Shown here: positions 37,486-48,792 of the stretch, one piece after another
How the letters are laid out: each line of letters opens with the position of its first letter
Numbering within the stretch: position 1 is the first letter of the stretch
Assembly: GCA_009741485.1 (NCBI GenBank)
Contig: CM019216.1
Coordinates: forward strand, 44,048,440 to 44,112,439
Reading direction: 5' to 3'
Source: Malurus cyaneus samueli
Taxonomy: Eukaryota > Chordata > Aves > Passeriformes > Maluridae
Length of the DNA: 64,000 nucleotides
Position numbers and translations under genes: made by a program
The notes under the pieces: generated by a model
The model's input: only the letters and a program-made list of their open reading frames with translations
Databases searched by the model: none
Told to the model about the DNA's origin: nothing

Positions 37486-40400
37486 AGAGACAGGAATGAG
37501 CTCTGACTTGCCTGTGCACTGCCCCATTTGAGACCTCTGTTTCAGGAGACTGGAAATACATTTTGTGTTTGGGAAGCACCCAACTATTCTGAAGAGCCAG
37601 CAGACCCTGTCTCCCTGTCTTTCAGAATTCTACACCAATGTCTCAAAAGAAAGTATAGGAATTTTCTGTCCTACCCAAGAACTGCTGGTGATTTTGCCAC
37701 AAAAAAGTTTAAGGAAAACGAAAGTTTCTTATGACCTCTTCCTTCTATAAAATCTAAAGAGAAAAAAAAAAAGATCCAAAGATAAACAATGTTTCCTTGT
37801 GAACAATTAAGTTCAGGCCAGTATATTAAGTTTAAATTGCTTGATGCCTGTCTAACAAGCTTATAAGTCCTTGAGATTGGAAAGGAAAATTATAAAAGTA
37901 TCTCCCTATTCAACACTAGTTTTAGCTTTACATATGCATTATGAAAAGAAAAATCAGAAAAGGAAGGCAAGGTATGAATTCTCTTTTTTGACTGTTCTGT
38001 ACCAAGGAATAAATGTAATAAAAGCTGCAGATAGCTTTAGGAAAAAAGTTTAGTAGGGATTTTGAAACATTTTTTTTTTTGGAGTATGAAAGCTCAGGGA
38101 CTTTACAGTCTTTATAAAGAACTTTAGAAAGGTTTGGACTTAAGCCAGGTAGAGGAAAATTTTTTATAGTACATGAAATGGGAGGGAAAAAAAATTATAT
38201 TCCTGTGTTACTCAATAAGAAACATCCACACATAATTTCTGTATTCATACTAGAAATATATCTCTAGTTATTAGTAAGATATGCATCACATCAGAGTGCA
38301 TTGTGTGAATTTATATTACAATTTAAGATAGTTTAGTAATTACCTTTTTAGAAAGACAGCTTATGGATTAGTTAGAGAATGTCTTATATAGAAGTTTGGA
38401 AATACTTCTCCATTGACCACTATGCTCTGAAATAACCCATTATAGGTATTATCCTTCAGCATTAACATTAACATTAGTGTTCCTGCAATTGAGACATTCA
38501 CCTTTTTCTCTTTCTGACCTGAGGGACAAGATTATATCACTAGTAACTTTAATCCACTGATCTATTTCAAGCTGAAGTGTTATCTGTCCTTGTCAAAATA
38601 CTTTGGCACATGTCTGATGGCCTCCATATGCACAGACTTAATCAAATCACTTTCGTGCTTTGGTGCTCAGGACCTGTTTTAACCGATCTAACTTAGACCA
38701 CTGATACTTATGTCCTTCTGTGTTATCTGATGATCACTACAAATTAGACTTCCCTACCTTCCATTCTAACCAAAAAAATTAAATTATTCTTTTAATTCAG
38801 ATGGGTGTGGGAGCATTGGTGTAGATCACTTTTACTTGGAAGAACCAACAGTGTCAGGTTGCATATAATTGTCCTTAAATGTTCTTGTGAGCATAAATTG
38901 TTCTTAACTTCAGGAAGAACCAACAAGTATGAAACCTTAAAGACAACGAAATTATCTGCTAAACAAGCAGATATATACTTCTGTTTGCCCAGATGAAATT
39001 CTGCTATTTGAAGACACTGAAATAGGTACATTCATGATACTGCACTCCAATCATTTATGACTGACATATTCCATCATTTAGAATACTGGTGAATTTTTGT
39101 TGCTTTAACCAACACATCAAATTCTGAAATAGGTCATTCTTCTGTCATGTATCTCAGAATTTGATGCTTCTGTTTCCAGACTGATTATGAAAAAAAAAGA
39201 GTGAATATACCTCTTTCCATTGTCTCTGGAATACACAATTTACATAATTTACATTATGTTTTCAAGCAGTATAGAGGAAAAAAAAAACCAAACCAAAACA
39301 ACTTCTTATCAGTTGGTTGGCTGGTAGGCTTTTTCAAAAGAACGATTGTGATTTTTTTTTTTTTTTTTGGATGGTCATAGGCAAAATTTCCTCCCCTCTT
39401 TCTTTCTCTCGACTCCTGCTTGATTAAGGCAGCTTCCTCAGGAAGCAATCATCTACTAGACAAGCATAAAAAGGAAAATCTGAAAAAGTCTCCCAGGGTT
39501 AGGTGGAGGTAAAAACATATAGCAAAAAGCATAGTTTTTTCACTGTTAAGCTGAATGAACAGTAGCTTTCCCTGCTCATTACTGCACCCTGAAAAAAAAA
39601 AAAAAGAATCGCAGAGCCAAAAGGCTGAAATGAAAGGCACAGGCAGTTTCATTATTGCTCCATCAAAATAGCCCTTCTACAAAATGCTTGGAAAAGTACA
39701 TCAAATGGGGTCAAAACTGTAACAGGTCCACGTAAAGTACTGTAACACAGGGCACTTTACCTGTGTCTTGTCCAGCACGAGAGATAAATATACAGAGGTT
39801 CTCATGGCAGTGCACTCTGGGGTACTCTGTGGGGTCTGCAGCCTCAGGAGGGTTTAACTCCTTCCTTTGCTTCTAAGCAGAGTCAAGGTGCAGAGAATGC
39901 CTTTCCATTCACTTCAGAACATATCACTGATGAAGAAAACATCCAGAGCTTGTTCTTATCCTTACCCTTTAGTGGCAGCTAGTGCAGAAAAAGATCCAAA
40001 AATGGGTTTATCCACTTTCTTATGGCTGGGAAAAATGCAGCTTCAGATAGATTCTTGCCTGGAAGTCTCCCTCAACTACAAAATGGGATGCAGTGAGATG
40101 AGTCAGAAACGAGGGGCTAAAATGGGTTGGCTATCACACAAGCAGTGGAGGTATGTGGACTGCAGCAGTTCTTGGGTAAGAGAGCTAATAATTGTGACTC
40201 TCACAAGCATTGTATGCAAGTAAATCTATAAACATGAAGAGCTCTTGAAATATGAAGCTGTAAGGGCTTATTTTGTGTTTTTTTTTTTTCTTCTGGTGGG
40301 TTTTGGATTTCTTTTTATTGTTTATTTGTTTTGAAGGCAGCTGTCATAAATTGTTTTGAATTTACTACCAGATTACTATGAGATTGTAACAAGCCCATCC

Positions 40401-42392
40401 GGATAAAAATTTCTAATTTATTTTTATTAATTTCAGTTTCATATCTGAAACTCTTTCAAAGTGATGTTACATTTTAAGTTAACGTTTTCTGCTCATCTAC
40501 ACCTTCTTTCTACAAGGTTGTGGAATGAATATGGTAAATATTACTGTGAACAGACATTGTGGGGCTAAATTGGTGTTTGGCTTTGTAACTAAATCCAGAA
40601 GGCTCATCAGAATCCTTCAGAAGATATATTCAGAATTCTTACCCTGTTGTTCATCCTGGCTTCATCCTTTTGAGATGTAAGTTCCGAAAACACAGCAAAG
40701 ATCCTCTCTCATGAATATTAGTATAGTGAGGAAGAAGGAGGAACATGATAACCATCAAACTGTCAGTTTGAAAGTAGAGGGTGAAAAATGATATAGCCAA
40801 AACCTATGGGATTGCAGATCGATGCAGCATACTGTTAGAAATAACACCAAAGTAGTAAAAAGTTGTCCACTTATTTCAGATCACAACTACTTCAGGAATT
40901 AATGGCTGTGCTGTGTTGAACATATTTATGCTGTGCATTTTATGCAAGGGTAAATAGGGGCATTACCAGACAAATGTAAAGAGATAACCAGAAAAATAAG
41001 TTGAACAGACATAACTGTAGTGACATAAAACTTTTCTATAACATTACTATGCAGATCCAGCTTTATACAGTATTTGCAAATGAACTAATAATAGCACTTC
41101 CATGATTTATTTTGGATAAATCCATATATATCTCAAAAACATTCTCAGCAGAGCATCGTTATTACTTTATTAAATACTACTTTTGCCTACTTGAGCTTAA
41201 CAAACAAATCTAATGGTATGAAAGAATTTAATTTCAGAGCTGAATGATAATTTTTCAGGCATGGTTAATTCACATAATTCAAAGTTAATTATGTTTGCAA
41301 TATTAGAGAGTACGGTAATTTTGTTCTGTTCAGCTGCAGCTCTTATTAAATCTTACATTTTGATTAGGAAAGCCAGGCTTTAAGAGTGTACAACAAATTA
41401 AAAAAAATGGGAAGGTATAGGGAAATGTTTTCAGACACATGCTTTTGTTCAGATTCACATCCTCTCTTGTATTACATCACTTTGCCAATTCAAAGCTGAC
41501 TGAGATTTATTTAAATATTTACTTACACTTCACCCTGTATGTGATTTCTTTCATTTTTTTAAGTGCTTGGGAATGTTACACTTGATGTTCCCAAGCCACT
41601 TGATGTGCAGTGGGTTCTTCATCTGTACTTTTTGTAGCAAGCAGTATTTCCCCTGCAGTATTCCTCAGTGGAAAATACTCGACACAACAAGAGATTCACA
41701 AAATCAATTAGGAAGTGTCAGAGACTTCCTGACAGTGGATCAATTTATTTCATTGCTACATTTTCTGCAATGATTAGATATTGCTAAATTTGTTTCCAAC
41801 AAGTACATTTAAGTAGCATTTAAAGGTGTGATAACTCTGTACAAGTTGTATTTCTACAAAAGGAAAGGCAGTTGAAGGTGTGAAGTTGATGTGGTGTTCA
41901 CATTCTGAGGCCATGTGGGAACTCTCTGATTCTGAAGCCATTCACAAGGGTCCAAGCTCCTTCCTGAGTTGCTTTTCTATGTAATTTTGGTGATTGTTTT
42001 TAGATTGTCATGACTAGTTTAATCTGAATATGTTATCTTCATTTGAGTTTATCTAGTCTTGCTTTAGATGTGTGCTATAGAACAGGAGGAAAATCGTTGT
42101 CCTGTGTCACAGCAATACAATGAGGCTAAATGCAGCATAATAATGTTCTCTAGTCAAGCTACAGTGTTAGAATTGAAGATTCTACATAGCTGCTTCATGA
42201 AGTTATAGCAAAAGTCGATCTGGTCTCACATTGACAGCAATACAAATTTGAGACTTCAATACAGGCCCATGTCCCGGTGCTTCTCTGGACTGGTTCCACT
42301 ATTACTGGACTTTGCACTCATAAAACATTGGACACCTTCAACACAAGCTTCTCTCCTCAGTGTGGCTTTGAACTTCCTTTTACTGTGGTGCC
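37486..42392. other. AT-rich non-coding sequence
   Basis: No gene or mobile element is recognised. A T17 run lies at 39352-39368. The 118-codon plus-strand frame at 39867-40223 has no recognised domain and no clear splice boundaries. Confidence 0.5.
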
Positions 42393-42473
42393 TTTTTTTT
42401 TTTTTTTGTTTGTTGTTGTTTGTTGTTGTGGTGGTGGTGGTGTGGGTTTTTTTTTGGGGGGGAGGGGGGTGGG
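42393..42473 (+). repeat. T/G-only tract: T15, (GTT)n, (GGT)n, T9, G7-A-G6-T-G3
   Basis: About 80 bp with only T and G apart from one A. It passes through T15, GTT units, GGT units, T9 and ends in three closely spaced G runs (42456-42473). The G runs could support G-quadruplex-like folding on the plus strand. The overlapping Val/Phe/Gly-rich frames (42248-42525) come from this composition. Confidence 0.88.
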
Positions 42474-43574
42474 TCCTAAATTAAGCTTTTCCAATATAAC
42501 TTTAGTTTTTATTCCTTATAATTAAAGGGCTAAAAATGCTTCTATATTTGCTCACAAGAAAAGCAAAATTATAGTAAATTGTATGTTCTCAGACTTGAGC
42601 ACTTGAAAGGAAAAGGCAAAGAGCTGCATATACCAGGAACTTACAGAAAATAATCTTCATTGAGCAGTCTCAATTAATCACAGAATCCCTTTTTCCCTGA
42701 ATAAGACAGGGTACTATGACAAAAGCAAAATGGAATCCCCTTATTCATTAGCTCAGAGTTCATCCCATATTGATGGTGTTTTAACTACATCAATATCCCC
42801 TTGTGTGAGGGAAGGAGGGAAGCCTGTATAAAATCTTGAATGTGTAACCTTAATTCTTGTTCTTTGTATCTTTTGCTGTTCTTTTAGTAAAGTATTTCCA
42901 TGACACTGCAAACTCATATTTGGTCTTGGAGTTCATTGCATGGAGTGTGTCATCTCTGCTGTCAGGCTGCAGGAAGCTGAGAAATAAACCAGGCCTTTGA
43001 AGCTAGCAATTTTAATAAAGTGCTAACAGCCAGTGAATATCTGTGGACAGTGAGGATATAAGTCACTTAATGACTGTTAAAATTCCAGGCTAAAATATTT
43101 CCACAGACCTGAGAATCCCTGCTGCAAGGAGGATTGTTATTGGGATGAAAGACATTTTCTGTCCTTGTGCCAAATTTAATCACACAGAATCTTGTTCCCT
43201 TCTCTTAAATCTTCTTTCTCATGCTTTTGACAAAGCACATGCAATATTTGATTATACTTGGAAAGAACATTAGCAGGAAGAACAGAAACTTCTGAGGAAT
43301 GGTGAGATCATTTATGTGTAATTACAGAACAGTGTCAGGCCCTGGGTTGGCTCAGAATGGGTTTGCTAATGCAGTCATCATCTTGTTGTTCACAGTCGGC
43401 AGCCACGCTGCTGCAGAGCAACGAGAGTAATAATAAAGACACTGATATTTTTGCAGAGGTAAGGTAGTTTCCTGGAATGTCTGACATTTCACTGCTGGTG
43501 ACTGGAGTAAAATGTCAATGCACTGAACTCCGAAAGGATTCTGAATATTAACATCACAATAAGGCAAAATCTAT
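42474..43574. other. Unassigned AT-rich sequence
   Basis: No gene is recognised. A TGTATAAAA string (about 42825) and T-rich stretches to its right are vaguely LTR-like but not enough for a call. Confidence 0.45.
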
Positions 43575-43796
43575 GACAATATATATATATTATATTATAT
43601 GTTATATATATATATATGATAATATATTGTTGTGTGTGTTATATATATATATATATATTTTTTAAATATATATTTAAAAAATATATATATACACAGTATA
43701 TATTATATTTTATGTATTATATATATAATATATTTGAGGATAATCACTTAATCTAATGGTATATATAATATATATAATAGAATATATATATATAGG
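43575..43796. repeat. AT-rich satellite-like block, (TA)n
   Basis: About 220 bp composed nearly wholly of A and T, with several (TA)n runs separated by TTGTGTGTGT, TTTTTTAAATAT and a GAGGATAATCACTTAATCTA island. The runs are mutually self-complementary and could extrude cruciforms. Such blocks are unstable and often collapse in assemblies. Confidence 0.92.
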
Positions 43797-44233
43797 AAAT
43801 AAATGAAGGATATGCATTAGTGGAAAAAGAATTATCTGCTTAAAGCAAATGACGTTATGTTCCCAATTAAAACGTTTTCATAAAGGACTTGTGGAACAGA
43901 TCTTGCTCTTCCATAGCTATTCCAGAAATTTAGTGTCTTTCAGTAAAATTTCTCCTTTCCAAAGACAAAATGTTTTGAAATTTTGAATGTTTTCAAATTT
44001 TGAACATGTTTGAACATTCACTTATAAGAGGTGATATTTCAAAGGCAGTCTGTGTGCACATTAGTGAGGGATTTTTCATACTGGTGGAAACAAAAGTCAA
44101 GAAATTCATCACTTTTTCAGAACTGCTGCATTTGTCTAATGTGCATTGACATGGAGAAAACTAGAAAACTAGAAAATTAATAGATAATAGTAGCTCACAA
44201 GTGTGCTTTCTGAGAAGATGGAAGAGGACTTAC

Positions 44234-44270
44234 CTGAGAATGGAGAAATCCCACATCCAGAAATTGGGTG
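44234..44270 (-). CDS. Possible 37-bp micro-exon (unknown gene)
   Basis: On the minus strand the acceptor AATACTTCTTTCCAG is followed by 37 bases ending CAG and a perfect GTAAGT donor. All three frames are open, so the phase cannot be set. Because 37 is not a multiple of three, skipping it would shift the frame. It lies on the same strand as the 31.2, 30.2 and 5.5 kb candidates, but splice-like pairs this close arise by chance in 64 kb. Confidence 0.22.
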
Positions 44271-47200
44271 CTGGAAAGAAGTATTTTTAGTAAAAAATCC
44301 TAGCATTGAAACAGTGTTTGAGTGCTTCTCAGTGTGATCCACTGATGTAGGGGGTTATTTATTCCCCCATCATCCAACTAGACACAATGTATTGCTCAAA
44401 TTAATGAGGTTCATATCTACCTCTATTGAGGAAAGTTGTCAAAGTCCTTTCTTTATCCCTATAAAACAGCCTTTTTTTTTTTTTTTTCCCTTTAAAATTA
44501 GTAAATAAGCAAACAAGCAAGAAAAGCAACAATACCGGGTTCTTGTTTCCACAATTCATGCTTGGCTACAGAAAAAAATTATAACCTCTGACACCGGGAG
44601 ATGTTTTCAAATCTGAGAGGATGAAATGTTTCTCAAGTAAAATGTGGTAGTTGGTAAAAAGTGTCTCACACTGCATGAGCCTGCTGGGACTGTGCCTTCC
44701 AGCTTCACTGCTGTGTTTTCACTGATGGAGTTCATGCCACCATTTCCCTGGCAGCATTAGCAAAGGCAGCTTGTACTGTGCTCAAGAGTCCATGTTATTG
44801 CCTTACTAGAAAACTTACAAACCTTCTGCTCCCGTACTCCACATGTAGCTACTCATGGATGCTCAGAAAATCCAGTCTGTTGAGAAAGCTGGTTGCCACA
44901 GGAGGTTTTGTGTTTTGTGAGCTTAAGGACTCAAATTTACATATATCCCTGGTAGTTATCTGCTTGGTATGTTTGATAACTTAAAAATTTGGATGAATTC
45001 TTCCAGCTGAAGTTTGGGAAGAGCTCAAAATTCTGCTTTGCTTCTTATTCTCCAAACCACCAGGAGCTCTAGTTTATCATCTAGTGACATGTAATAGCTA
45101 AAACAAGTGGGAACAGACTTTGCAAGATAATTTCTGAAACCAACTGCTTTTCACATTGCACACTGTAAGAAAAATAGAGATCCAAGCTGAAATAGTAAAT
45201 ATCAAATGATTCCCCACAGCAATTTTCTGGCCACTCTTTAGGATTTAGTGGAAATGTGTTATGAAGCCCAACATAGCACAGCACACAGGGCCTAGGACTG
45301 GAGATACTTTGTGGGTCATTGAATCCATTGTTCTGATGATGAAGACAATTGGCATTTCAGTTTAAAATCACTCAAATGTTATCCTGAAATCTACGAAGAG
45401 GGTGCTCTGAGGAACATTTTACACATTTATTTCTGTATCCAATGTGTCCATTAGGTTAGGTATTTTTTCCTCACCTAATATTTGTATTCACCTTAGTATA
45501 GAAATAGAAAGCTAATATACCTCCATTTAAGTTGCACTGTGCTGTAAGCTCTTTTTTAAAGGGTTTTATTTATACATTAGTTGCCTTTATCATCATTCTG
45601 AGCAGGTACTTTTCTTGACTCCAAAGATCCAGAAAAAATTATTTTCTGACAAATTTCATCCCTCCTCTTATTATATTCAGGTATGGTCTGCTATCATAGC
45701 ATTTAACCTCCTTTTTCATATCCTTTTCACCCCTAAACATGAGCAGAAGGTAAAAATTTATCAGCAACAATTATATAAGGGAAAATAGGTGAAACAATTC
45801 CAGATGCAAACTAAAATACCTCTGAATTTTATCCACAGCTTGTCAGAATTTTCATCAAGGAAAATGAGCTTTCACTTCTTTCCCTGTTCAGATGAGTGTC
45901 CCTATTTATTTTGTCTTGTGTAATTATTCCAGGAAACCAATATAACATGGAGATTCCTTGATATTGTTTCTTAATTTTTAACTGGAACAGAGTGAGGAGA
46001 ATTTAGACCTAAATGGAAACCTTATGATAGTTGAGAAAGTAATTTACAGATGTCAGAAAAGAAGACAATGACAGCTAAGTTGTCTAGGTTCTCACTATTG
46101 AGGAAAAGGGAGATGGAAAAAGTTGTTGAAATAAAGTTAAATTCTGCTTGTTAAACTAAGCAGCTATGAAGCTAGAAAATAATTTTCCTCATTTTTAAGA
46201 AATCTTTCCATTCCCTTCCTAAAAGAGTTATTTGCTCAATAGGAACTGAAATACTTGTCCATGTAGTGCAGAAGATTAACCCAACTGCTATTTATTATGT
46301 CCCCATCCTTCACTTACTGCTCATTTTCCATTTTTCAGTTGAATCAGCAATCCCAATAACATGTACTAGATTCATATTATTCTATATAGTTTCTTTTTCC
46401 CCATTTTACAAGAAGCCTCACTTGGCAAGGATTTTTCATTTCTCATACGATATATTAGGCTTTGTTCTGTGTATTCTCCCAAAGAATATATTTTTTTTTC
46501 TGTAGTAATTAGAATGCCCCAACTAAAATACAACATCTGTCATAATAGAGACATATATATTTAGTGAAGGCAGGTCTAATGAAAGAACATATCTATATGG
46601 ACAGAATCTATGAAAAAAAGGAATCTGATTATTTCCTATTTTACAGATGGCTCTGCATCTCAGTTAAATAGTGAGCCAGATTTTCAAGCATTTAGCAACC
46701 AAAAATGCAGATGGTGCCTTTGTGTTTTCAAAAGCACCTGTCTGTGCATTAATACAGCTGCGTGTTAACTGGCTTTGAAAATCAGAGTTGGAATTGGTTG
46801 TCCAGCTTATACAGGAAATATTCAGTAAAACTGAGAATCAAGCTCTAAATCAGGTGTTTTAACAATCATCTTATCTTTCTATAAAAACATGAGAAATGAC
46901 TCTTCAGCTGACACAGCCTATGAATATGAGTTTCTGCAATTAAAGCTAATATTCAGACAGGCTGGAGTGATGAAACTGTTTCTCAGATCTTTGCTTCTGC
47001 AATCCTGAACCACTTTCTCAAAGTTCCCTGCAGGCTGCACTCTCTTCCCTGCCTTGACTAATCCTTTTTAAGTTTGCCTTCCTCTTATACCCAGAAAATG
47101 GAAAGTGAAAGAATACATTTGTATGAATTCTGGAGAGCTAGTTTTGTTGCAGGTAATTTTTAAAAGGTCTAATTGTACTTGCTTACTAAAAGCACATAAT

Positions 47201-48170
47201 TATAATTCTAAATGTACATTTAAAAATGAACCATGACACGGTGCTTATAAATGGATTGCTTTGAGGACAGGGAAATACTACCTTGGAAAAGGGCAGACAA
47301 AACTCTCATACACAATCATTTTGGTTTTGTCTGATTCCTCCCAAGTTTTGAACACAAGTGCTTTCATGTTATCTCTTCCTTTCCCATTGCTGTGTAAGTA
47401 CACACAAGGTCATTCTATTGTACCTGCTTTCTTTTTGGCTGTTTTTTTTTTCTCATTTTCTGTTGTAGAAGAGATCAGGAAAGCGCTCAGAGGAGCAGGC
47501 CAACCTCTCCAGTGTCCACTAACTCAGCTCTGATTGCTAGCATTGAAAACTGAGAATGGGATGGATACACTGAAGGTACATGCAGTGCAATTACTATAAT
47601 TTTTTTATTGCTGGACAAATTTGTAGACAGCCAGTCTGAGAAACGTGAGTTAGAAGAATGAGGCATGATCTTAAAGACAGGAATAAAACGTGCATCTTCA
47701 CTAATTTATCTCAAATGCAGAAGAACAATTATAAAAGCAATCCTCTGGGGTCCTCACAACATTTCCTGTAGACAAAGCATCTTTCCACTGAAGCACCATA
47801 TTGTGTCCTGACTCTGCATTCAGCTGTGTCAGCAGGTTATGTTTAAAATCCACTTAAAAGTGAACTTGGGGTCTAGGTATGTTTTCCTCTTAATTAACCT
47901 GCATAATCTGTTTTTGTACATAATTCATCCCTTCATTTGCATTTTAATTAGGAAGTGTGCAAAATGTCAAGTTTAATTGGCTCAGGAAGACTTGGTACAA
48001 CAAAGCCCTGGACTAAATGTAGCTGTGGGCAGTGCACTGAACAGCTGGCTTGCAGTTCAGGTTAGGACTTCAGGTTAGGGGTTTTGTTCACCTAGCTTTC
48101 TGTGACTAAATGTATAAACACGAATTTCACAAGCAGTAAAACTGGAGAACCTGCAGACCCTTTTTTCTTG
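44271..48170. other. AT-rich non-coding sequence
   Basis: A T17-18 run lies at about 44471-44487. No gene or mobile element is recognised and the open frames are short. Confidence 0.5.
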
Positions 48171-48177
48171 CTTTTTA

Positions 48178-48792
48178 ATGACATGTAGCCTGTTTGCTCT
48201 TGCCTCTATGCAGTCCAGATGCAGTCCTCTTACCCTGATGGACTTAAATCCCAGTCTCCTCTTGGTTTCTGAATATTCCCTTTCTCTGCCAGTTGTCTCC
48301 AGTAATCTTACAGCCGCCATAGGAGAGAAAAAACTCAGACTGGGCTGCTTAAAATATTTTAATAAAATTGTCACTTACAACCTGTCTGGGAGATGGTGTT
48401 TTGGAGTCTTCACAGTGGCTCTGAGCTTCATTGACCCATTCAAACTTGCCGCTTCTCATTCTCTGGCCCCAGTAAGACACGTTACCCTTGCCTTCACTGG
48501 AGATACCCACAAGGAGGGTCAGGTTTTCCCCCTTGGAGCACAGAAAGGAGCAGCAGAGGTGAGCGCTGCTGTGAGCTGGGAGAAAGCCATCAGGCTGTCA
48601 GTGCTCTGGATTGCGTGTCTGGGACACATCGAGGGGCCACCAAGCTGTAGGTGGACTCCACCTTGTGAAATGTATTTTATTGGGGAAGTCTTCAGAGAAG
48701 AGTTTAATTCCAAGTATCTCCTGGTGTCCCTTCCTAAGGAGGATAAAAACATTAGTTTGTATGATTCTGTGACCTTATCTGGTTTTCTGTGA
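48178..48792 (+). other. 204-codon open frame, coding status doubtful
   Basis: This is the longest uninterrupted frame in the window. The peptide has no signal sequence, transmembrane segment, repeat or known motif that I can see. An acceptor-like CTCTTGCCTCTATGCAG precedes 48213 and a donor-like CAGAG|GTGAGC lies near 48555 within the frame, so a spliced (possibly non-coding) exon is one option. The part at about 48480-48680 is GC-richer than its flanks, which lengthens chance frames. The end (TTTGTATGATTCTGTGA near 48757) resembles a CR1 3' terminus in sense orientation, preceded by a 'GTGTCCCTTCCTAAGGAGGA' segment. Part of the frame may therefore be a decayed CR1. Confidence 0.25.

Noticed and set aside
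42248..42525. Val/Phe/Gly-rich plus-strand frames as membrane proteins
   Set aside because: Produced by a T/G simple-sequence tract.
42800..42900. TGTATAAAA with downstream T-rich text as a third LTR
   Set aside because: Only short generic motifs match; no termini or wider similarity.
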